This document shows positions 1 through 4,178 of a stretch of 5,442 nt of DNA, piece after piece. A program made the translations under genes and the position numbers. The notes under the pieces were generated by a model. It did not search any database, was not told the DNA's origin, and saw nothing but the letters and a program-made list of their open reading frames with translations. Origin of the DNA: CAXRGH01 sp964230195 (GTDB taxonomy: Bacteria > Pseudomonadota > Gammaproteobacteria > Enterobacterales > Alteromonadaceae); contig CAXRGH010000030.1 in the NCBI GenBank assembly GCA_964230195.1, positions 1-5,442 of the forward strand. The letters run 5' to 3'. The number at the start of each line of letters is the position of its first letter. Position 1 is the first letter of the stretch.

Positions 1-1022
1 TTCAGCAGCTACAAAGTGGCGGATTGACATTAGCTGAATGCAAATCGTGCCTCGAAAGTAAGTTGGATAAGTCTATTCTTCAATGTCGTTATGACGAGTT
101 GGAACAAGAAATTAAGCGAAAACAAAAGTCGTTGGCGTTTCTGTCCTCCCTATTAGGAGAAAACAGCAGCAGATCATGGCACCAAACGCTAACTGAAGTA
201 GCCCCGGATGCACATATAGATTGGTTAAAAGTCCAAGGGTTTGATGAAAAGCAAGCTCTCAGAATCAAATGGTTATCAAAAGACATGAACGAACATGACA
301 AATATATGCAAGATTTCATGAGCGTATTTGAAACACTGGAATCGTGGGGGCCGAATAGTGAAGCCGACACGACCAAAGCGTTTCAATTACTCGACACCAA
401 TCCTGAACGAATCTTGGAGATTGGTTGTGGTAAGGGCAATTCAACAATCGTACTGGCAAAATTATCTAATGCAGAAATAATAGCAACCGACAATGAACAA
501 AATGCGCTGGATAAACTAGAAGATAAAATAAAGCAAAATAACTTCGATAATCAGGTGTCAACCAAGTGCGTAAGCATGACGGAATTAGACTTTGGCGCAG
601 AGAAGTTTGACGTTATTTGGGCAGAAGCCTCTGCTTACATAATGGGCATCGAAAGCGCCCTTAAGAAATGGAAATCGTTACTCCGCGACGAGGGTACTTT
701 AGTGTTCAGCGATTTAGTTTGGTTAACAGACAGCCCAAGTCAAGACTCTATTGACCATTGGAAGCGCGACTATCCAGATATAAAAAGCATTGATACTCGC
801 AAGTCACAAATAGAAAAGGCGGGTTATAAACTTCAACATACGTTTACAGTATCTGAGCAGGCTTGGAAGAGCTACTACGAGCCACTCGAGCAGCGTCTGA
901 AACAGGTAGCTCAAACGATGCCAGAATCGCAAGCGGTGATTGATATTCAAAACGAAGTAGATTTGTTTAAATCTCGCCTAGGCGAGTTTGGTTATCAATT
1001 TTTTGTCGCCAAAAAGCTTTAA
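1..1022 (+). CDS. MerR-type regulator fused to a SAM-dependent methyltransferase (5' end outside window)
   Basis: The frame is open from the first base (first whole codon at position 3), reading QQLQSGGLTLAEC before a TTG at 24 that would be a poor start. The gene therefore almost certainly begins upstream. These residues and the following heptad-like helix to about 160 match the end of a MerR DNA-binding domain and its dimerisation helix; the winged-helix part is missing from the window. The rest is a class I methyltransferase: motif I ILEIGCGKG at 411-437, the acidic SAM-ribose residue in ATDNE at about 483-497, and FDVIWAEASAY at about 606-638. The C-terminus ends GEFGYQFFVAKK, as I recall for Vibrio proteins with this architecture. 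The family suggests a cytoplasmic transcription regulator that may sense or modify a small molecule. The substrate is unknown, and many databases would call it simply a methyltransferase. The next gene is convergent. Confidence 0.85.
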   Translation, partial: QQLQSGGLTLAECKSCLESKLDKSILQCRYDELEQEIKRKQKSLAFLSSLLGENSSRSWHQTLTEVAPDAHIDWLKVQGFDEKQALRIKWLSKDMNEHDKYMQDFMSVFETLESWGPNSEADTTKAFQLLDTNPERILEIGCGKGNSTIVLAKLSNAEIIATDNEQNALDKLEDKIKQNNFDNQVSTKCVSMTELDFGAEKFDVIWAEASAYIMGIESALKKWKSLLRDEGTLVFSDLVWLTDSPSQDSIDHWKRDYPDIKSIDTRKSQIEKAGYKLQHTFTVSEQAWKSYYEPLEQRLKQVAQTMPESQAVIDIQNEVDLFKSRLGEFGYQFFVAKKL

Positions 1023-1160
1023 TTTATCAACAGCATCGGAGTGATTACAGACAACAAACAACCCTAGTTTATTTCAATCAAAAGATAACTTAGGGTAATG
1101 ACCGCTATTCGCTCTAAAGCTATCGAAACTCTATTTTTATTTGAATGTCAGCAACACGTA
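1023..1160. other. Intergenic tail of the methyltransferase gene up to the IS
   Basis: No convincing gene lies here. A weak inverted repeat, CCCTAGTT at 1062-1069 against AACTTAGGG at 1087-1095 (one bulged T, 17-nt loop), could form a hairpin, but no T run follows on either strand, so it is not a canonical terminator. The right end carries TCAGCA (1148-1153), half of a longer hairpin interrupted by the insertion sequence, and CGTA (1157-1160), the left copy of the target duplication. Confidence 0.6.
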
Positions 1161-1176
1161 CAGGCTGTGTGAAAAC
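1161..1176. repeat. Terminal inverted repeat of the IS1182 element, transposase 3' side
   Basis: The 16 bases CAGGCTGTGTGAAAAC are an exact reverse complement of 2814-2829. The match stops abruptly on the outer side, where position 1160 no longer pairs with 2830, and decays inward after 1176. This fixes the element boundary. Confidence 0.95.
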
Positions 1177-1260
1177 CCATTTTAGCGATTTTGATTATTG
1201 CCAAGGGTTGCAGCTTGTTTTTGGGTGCCTAAAAAATTTGCATGAGTGAGACCGCAATTC

Positions 1261-2691
1261 TCAAGTTTTCAAGGCTGATATGAATCCGTTAACACCCATG
1301 ATATTTATCATTCTTTTGAAGTTGTAAGCCAGAATATGCAAACTCACCTCTGTTTTGACATTTTTCAGTGTTCTTGTGAGTAACTGATGTGTGCCTGCCC
1401 ACTGTTTAATCGTACCAAAGGGGTGTTCCACAGTTTGATGCCTCAAGCTCATAGCTGCTGGCATGTTTTTGTAAGCTTCAGCGACCCTTTCGGCGTGTTC
1501 CTCCTCTTCAAGTCTGCGGATGCGTCGACCTGATGGTGATGTTGTGCAACGAGACTTCATCGAACAGTCTTTACAGGTCATGACGGAGAGATAGCTGCGT
1601 ACAGATTTGCCTCTGTCAGTTGTAACAAAGCTAAACGGAATATCTTTTCCAGCCGGACATTCATAAACATCTTTATCTTTGTTGTAGACAAAATCTTCCT
1701 TAGTGAAGAGCCCTTTACTCCGATTACCCGACGTATGCGTTTTGGGAACGATAGCATTAACACCTGCCTCGTGAACCGCCTTAAAACTCGCGTTGTCGTA
1801 ATACCCCCTGTCTGCCAGCACGGTGATATCGTGTTTATCTAATGCTTGTTGAGCATGTTGGCTAATTGGAACAAGCTGATGCCTATCGGTTGGATTATTC
1901 GTCACGTAATGTGCAAGGATTAAGTGATGCTTAGTGTCGACAGCCGCTTGAACATTGTAGCCCACCAACACACCCTTATGTTTTAGTGCCATTCGCCTGC
2001 TGTCTGGGTCGGTATAGGAAATTTGTTTATCAGGTAAGGATTGCAATTCTTGCTGGAGTGTTTTCTCACTCTCTAGACGTGCCTGAAGTTTCACCAGCTT
2101 GTCTTTTAGTTTTTCTGCGTCGTCAGTTCGAGACTGTCGGTCAGCTCTGTCCAGCTCCGTTAGATAGTTGACTATGTCTTTTTCTGTGGTTTCAATACAG
2201 GTTTTAATCAGACCGCGAGAATAGTTTTTAGCGATATTGTTGCTGGCTTTGAACTTAGTACCATCAACCGCCACGATAGTATCCGTGAACATATTCAGCT
2301 CACGACATATCAGCACAAATTGCTTACAAACTTGCTGAATACCCTGACTGTTTTCCTTTCTAAAATCAGCAATCGTCTTGAAGTCTGGGGTGAGACGCTC
2401 AACTAACCACATTAACTCAACATTACGCTGTGTCTCTTTTTCCAAGCGTCGGCTCGAATGGATGCGGTTAAGATAACCATAAAGGTAAATCTTGAGCATG
2501 GTTGCCGGAGAATAGCTAGGTCGGCCTGTTTTTGCAGGTTGGCAGCGTACAAAACCTAACGCGGATAAATCCAGTGAGTTGATAAACAAATCAATTGCAC
2601 GAATAGGGTTATCTTCATGGATATAGTCATCTAACACTTCGGGAAATAGCGTGCTTTGCGTTCGGTTTTGACCTTCAATAAATCTCGACAT
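1261..2691 (-). CDS. IS1182-family DDE transposase, full length
   Basis: This 476-residue protein catalyses cut-and-paste movement of the surrounding element by binding its terminal repeats. The start MSRFIEGQNRTQSTLFPE is the characteristic IS1182-family N-terminus. Residues about 15-110 form the DUF772-type N-terminal domain. The catalytic core shows D143 in VAVDGTKFKAS, D294 in LADRGYYDN and E422 in RHQTVEHPFGTIKQ, the usual DDE triad with an R upstream of the Glu. A charged, coiled-coil-like insert runs from about 165 to 220. Four cysteines (C345, C373, C376, C382) form a zinc-ribbon-like group, as in DDE_Tnp_1_6 proteins. The ATG at 2691 has only a weak AGG about 10 bases upstream, and two alternative hairpins lie just before it. 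The stop is 85 bases from the left repeat. The frame is intact, so the enzyme is likely active. Confidence 0.95.
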   Translation of the reverse strand: MSRFIEGQNRTQSTLFPEVLDDYIHEDNPIRAIDLFINSLDLSALGFVRCQPAKTGRPSYSPATMLKIYLYGYLNRIHSSRRLEKETQRNVELMWLVERLTPDFKTIADFRKENSQGIQQVCKQFVLICRELNMFTDTIVAVDGTKFKASNNIAKNYSRGLIKTCIETTEKDIVNYLTELDRADRQSRTDDAEKLKDKLVKLQARLESEKTLQQELQSLPDKQISYTDPDSRRMALKHKGVLVGYNVQAAVDTKHHLILAHYVTNNPTDRHQLVPISQHAQQALDKHDITVLADRGYYDNASFKAVHEAGVNAIVPKTHTSGNRSKGLFTKEDFVYNKDKDVYECPAGKDIPFSFVTTDRGKSVRSYLSVMTCKDCSMKSRCTTSPSGRRIRRLEEEEHAERVAEAYKNMPAAMSLRHQTVEHPFGTIKQWAGTHQLLTRTLKNVKTEVSLHILAYNFKRMINIMGVNGFISALKT

Positions 2692-2702
2692 GTATCTGAA
2701 AC

Positions 2703-2736
2703 CTATCAGATTTTTGATAGATTGATTTTATCAAAA
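2703..2736 (-). promoter_or_regulatory. Competing hairpins in the transposase leader
   Basis: On the plus strand, CTATCA (2703-2708) can pair with TGATAG (2715-2720), while TTTTGATA (2712-2719) can pair with TATCAAAA (2729-2736) across a 9-nt loop. A smaller stem, TTGAT-TTT-ATCAA, sits at 2722-2734. The first two stems share bases, so they exclude each other. In the transposase mRNA the first stem covers part of the weak AGG ribosome site before the ATG at 2691. Sequestering the ribosome site in read-through transcripts is known for other insertion sequences such as IS10 and IS50. A regulatory role here is inference, and the A/T-rich sequence could also be a protein-binding site. Confidence 0.4.
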
Positions 2737-2813
2737 CACCCATCGAGAAAGGAGCAATAGCTAAGACTGATTGATCATATAAAACCCATACTTAGACCAA
2801 AAGGTGATCAATA

Positions 2814-2829
2814 GTTTTCACACAGCCTG
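2814..2829. repeat. Terminal inverted repeat of the IS1182 element, transposase 5' side
   Basis: This is the exact reverse complement of 1161-1176. CGTA follows immediately and repeats the four bases left of the other end. The transposase promoter should lie between this repeat and 2691, but I could not identify clear -35 and -10 boxes. Confidence 0.95.
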
Positions 2830-2859
2830 CGTACTTTGCGGATGCTGATTTTTCAGGCT

Positions 2860-2877
2860 AAAACCGTAGAGATACGG
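2860..2877 (-). terminator. Probable weak intrinsic terminator after the pilin/hypothetical pair
   Basis: Read on the minus strand, CCGTA (2877-2873) pairs with TACGG (2868-2864) around a four-base TCTC loop, followed at once by TTTT (2863-2860). It lies 22 bases after the stop codon of the 117-residue gene, where a terminator is expected. The stem has only five pairs and the T run is short, so efficiency is probably low. Confidence 0.5.
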
Positions 2878-2899
2878 ATCGCGCTCAACGCATTATCTG

Positions 2900-3253
2900 T
2901 TAGCCCATAGTTTTGGTAAATCTCTGTTTCCAGTTGCCGTTGTCGTTGCTTTCGCAGTTTTCTTCCGTATCGAAAGCAACATGGTGACCGATGTTCGTAA
3001 TCTTTACACCTATTCCAACGAGTTTTTCACGAACTTGATTGAGTACTTCGTCTTTTGCTTTCTGAGACATAAAGATTTGAAGGCTTTCATTTGTCTCAAA
3101 TACGAACACTACTTTGAGGCCTGTGGGGAAGTTAGAGTAGTTTACGAAATGCGTTAGCCATTGAAATCCGTCAATGTTTTTCAACATATCTTCACAAACG
3201 ACGGTAAGAAGATTACGGAGTTGGTTTTCTAGCTTTTTATCAGTTTTACGCAT
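2900..3253 (-). CDS. Conserved hypothetical protein, 117 residues
   Basis: I cannot assign a function. The protein starts MRKTDKKLENQLRNLL, has an amphipathic N-terminal helix, then alternating beta and alpha segments (LKVVFVFETNESL at about 46-58, then a helix at about 66-78), and ends with an acidic, Asn-rich stretch DTEENCESNDNGNWKQRF. No signal peptide or membrane segment is visible, so it should be cytoplasmic. I recall similar small proteins in Vibrio and Shewanella, sometimes labelled Fis-family regulators, but I see no Fis-type helix-turn-helix here and would not carry that label over. The ATG at 3253 lies 19 bases after the pilin stop on the same strand, without a good ribosome site. 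It may therefore depend on translation or transcription from the pilin gene. A short hairpin terminator follows. Confidence 0.8.
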   Translation of the reverse strand: MRKTDKKLENQLRNLLTVVCEDMLKNIDGFQWLTHFVNYSNFPTGLKVVFVFETNESLQIFMSQKAKDEVLNQVREKLVGIGVKITNIGHHVAFDTEENCESNDNGNWKQRFTKTMG

Positions 3254-3272
3254 GCTAGTTATGGAGTTGCTC

Positions 3273-3800
3273 TTAACACCCTGTTGTTACTATCCCACTG
3301 GCAATTTGGCCATCGCCACTGCTAAGACCGTTGTGATACCAGGCATAACAGTTATCCGTGCGGCTAGTGCCCTTCGGCCATACTTGCATATTTTGTCCGT
3401 TATTTGCTCCGGTTATACCCAACGAACCCACATTTCCGCGAGTACACCAATCGGCTGTACAGACAGCCGTTCCACCAGTATCGAACCGTCCAGAATCGTT
3501 GACCAATGCGTAGAACGTGGCATTCCATTGAGCGGTTGGGAAACCACCTGCAATCTGGACGGTATCGCCATTTATGTCCATAGGCCCATTTTCGATCCCT
3601 TCTATCTGCGCCTTTGCAACGGCTAGGTTTGTACCGCCTCTTATTGCGGCAAGCATACCTTGAAGTGCCGCTATACGAGCATCCGAAGAAACGTCAATAA
3701 ACCTAGGGGCTGCTGTGACTGCCAAAATACCCAATATAACGATAACGACAATGAGTTCAATCAGGGTGAACCCACTTATCCTTGCTGCTGAATGATTCAT
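3273..3800 (-). CDS. Type IV prepilin, MSHA-pilin-like
   Basis: This encodes a 175-residue pilin precursor for the inner membrane and then a type IV pilus or pseudopilus. The N-terminus MNHSAARISG-FTLIELIVVIVILG is a classical prepilin: a ten-residue leader ending in Gly, cleavage before Phe by the PilD-type peptidase, Glu at mature position 5, and one hydrophobic helix. The following APRFIDVSSDARIAALQGM is typical of the MSHA pilin group. The mature protein has four cysteines: C104 and C109 close together, and C141 and C165, whose spacing fits the C-terminal D-region disulfide. I chose the ATG at 3800 because it gives a normal short leader and has AAGG 12 bases upstream. A GTG at 3830 in the same frame would give a 20-residue leader without a ribosome site. 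No assembly genes are visible in the window, so it must use machinery encoded elsewhere. MshA itself is possible but unproven. Confidence 0.9.
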   Translation of the reverse strand: MNHSAARISGFTLIELIVVIVILGILAVTAAPRFIDVSSDARIAALQGMLAAIRGGTNLAVAKAQIEGIENGPMDINGDTVQIAGGFPTAQWNATFYALVNDSGRFDTGGTAVCTADWCTRGNVGSLGITGANNGQNMQVWPKGTSRTDNCYAWYHNGLSSGDGQIASGIVTTGC

Positions 3801-3868
3801 TGTGTTGTTGAGCCTTGAATGTTTATGCACTTAGTTTAAGCGGAAAGATGAACGAAAAGCTACTCGAT

Positions 3869-3884
3869 TTCTAGTTTTCTAGAA
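3869..3884. promoter_or_regulatory. Perfect palindrome upstream of the pilin gene, possible operator
   Basis: TTCTAG, a TTTT spacer and CTAGAA form perfect six-base arms, 68 to 84 bases before the pilin start codon. The position suits a dimeric regulator at the pilin promoter. The site contains CTAG twice, a tetranucleotide usually scarce in proteobacteria. The regulator is unknown, and chance or an element-derived sequence is possible. Confidence 0.35.
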
Positions 3885-4089
3885 GACACAAGGTAGTTCG
3901 AATCATCTACAGAATAAATAGAGCATAAGAAAAATTAACGCTATTTACTACCCTCTATGACAGCTGAATTGAAGGCTTGTTTCGTGTACTGCAAATTGAA
4001 GTTTTGCAAAAAAGACGTGAACTAAATATCCATCAGATCCCCAAGAGTGCTGGCTATTGGTACTGAAATATTTTTCGTGATGTGTCAAA

Positions 4090-4136
4090 GGTGATGCCCC
4101 AACAAGTTAATGTTCAAGCTCAATGGGTGATGGGGC
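4090..4136. repeat. Paired GGTGATG repeats with GCCCC/GGGGC arms near the IS91-like 3' end
   Basis: GGTGATG occurs at 4090-4096 and 4126-4132. The first runs into GCCCC (4096-4100) and the second into GGGGC (4132-4136), so the same block contains both a direct and an inverted repeat. A GTTC/CAAG overlap (GTTCAAG at 4112-4118) sits in the middle. It lies 43 bases past the transposase stop, on the side where oriIS is expected. Function is inferred only. Confidence 0.3.
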
Positions 4137-4178
4137 TCTTAAGCGCCAAAGTTGAAATCTCTCTGAATAACGTAATCG

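Larger units (their letters stand above)
1161..2829 (-). mobile_element. Complete IS1182-family insertion sequence, 1669 bp
   Basis: The ends are perfect 16-bp inverted repeats: CAGGCTGTGTGAAAAC at 1161-1176 and its reverse complement at 2814-2829. They are flanked by a CGTA direct repeat at 1157-1160 and 2830-2833, read as the target-site duplication. Between them lies one uninterrupted transposase gene on the minus strand. The length fits the IS1182 family, and no frameshift or internal deletion is visible, so the copy may still be functional. It sits between two convergent genes, where it breaks no recognised coding sequence. Target duplications vary in this family, so the 4-bp duplication is supported mainly by its exact position against the repeats. 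Confidence 0.93.
3831..4178. other. Gene-free stretch between the pilin and the IS91-like transposase
   Basis: I see no credible gene in these 348 bases. They should hold the pilin promoter and the oriIS end of the IS91-like element, which in ISCR elements lies a few hundred bases or less past the transposase stop. I could not match a known oriIS sequence. Visible structure includes the TTCTAG-TTTT-CTAGAA palindrome (3869-3884), an 8-base direct repeat AATTGAAG (3967-3974 and 3994-4001), and a small stem GCAAA/TTTGC (3991-3995 with 4003-4007). There is also a repeated GGTGATG (4090-4096 and 4126-4132) overlapping an inverted GCCCC/GGGGC pair. GTTC, a tetranucleotide used as an IS91 target, occurs at 3896 and 4112, but neither can be called the junction. 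Confidence 0.55.

Noticed and set aside
1062..1096. CCCTAGTT/AACTTAGGG hairpin as the methyltransferase terminator
   Set aside because: It has a long loop, a bulged stem and no T run on either side.
1098..1160. Short plus-strand frame from ATG 1098 that would continue through the rejoined empty site to a stop at 2846-2848 (about 25 codons)
   Set aside because: It is very short, has no recognisable product, overlaps the terminator-like hairpin, and has only a weak AGGG close before the ATG.
2883..2908. Integron attC-like pieces (GCTCAAC and GTTAGCC) near the stop of the 117-residue gene
   Set aside because: GTTAGCC departs from the GTTRRRY core, the two pieces are far too close for a whole attC, and no second half or long imperfect dyad is visible. 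The 117-residue gene is better read as the second gene of the pilin unit.
3174..3626. 150-codon plus-strand open frame opposite the pilin and the 117-residue gene
   Set aside because: The minus-strand pilin has unmistakable family motifs. The plus-strand translation shows no domain and a composition typical of an antisense shadow.
3801..3830. Upstream GTG start for the pilin at 3830
   Set aside because: It would give a 20-residue leader with no ribosome site, whereas the ATG at 3800 gives a standard ten-residue leader with AAGG upstream.
3956..3963. CTGTCATA on the minus strand, matching half of a PHO box
   Set aside because: The second half expected 11 bases later is absent (GGGTAGTA instead), so this is a chance half-site.
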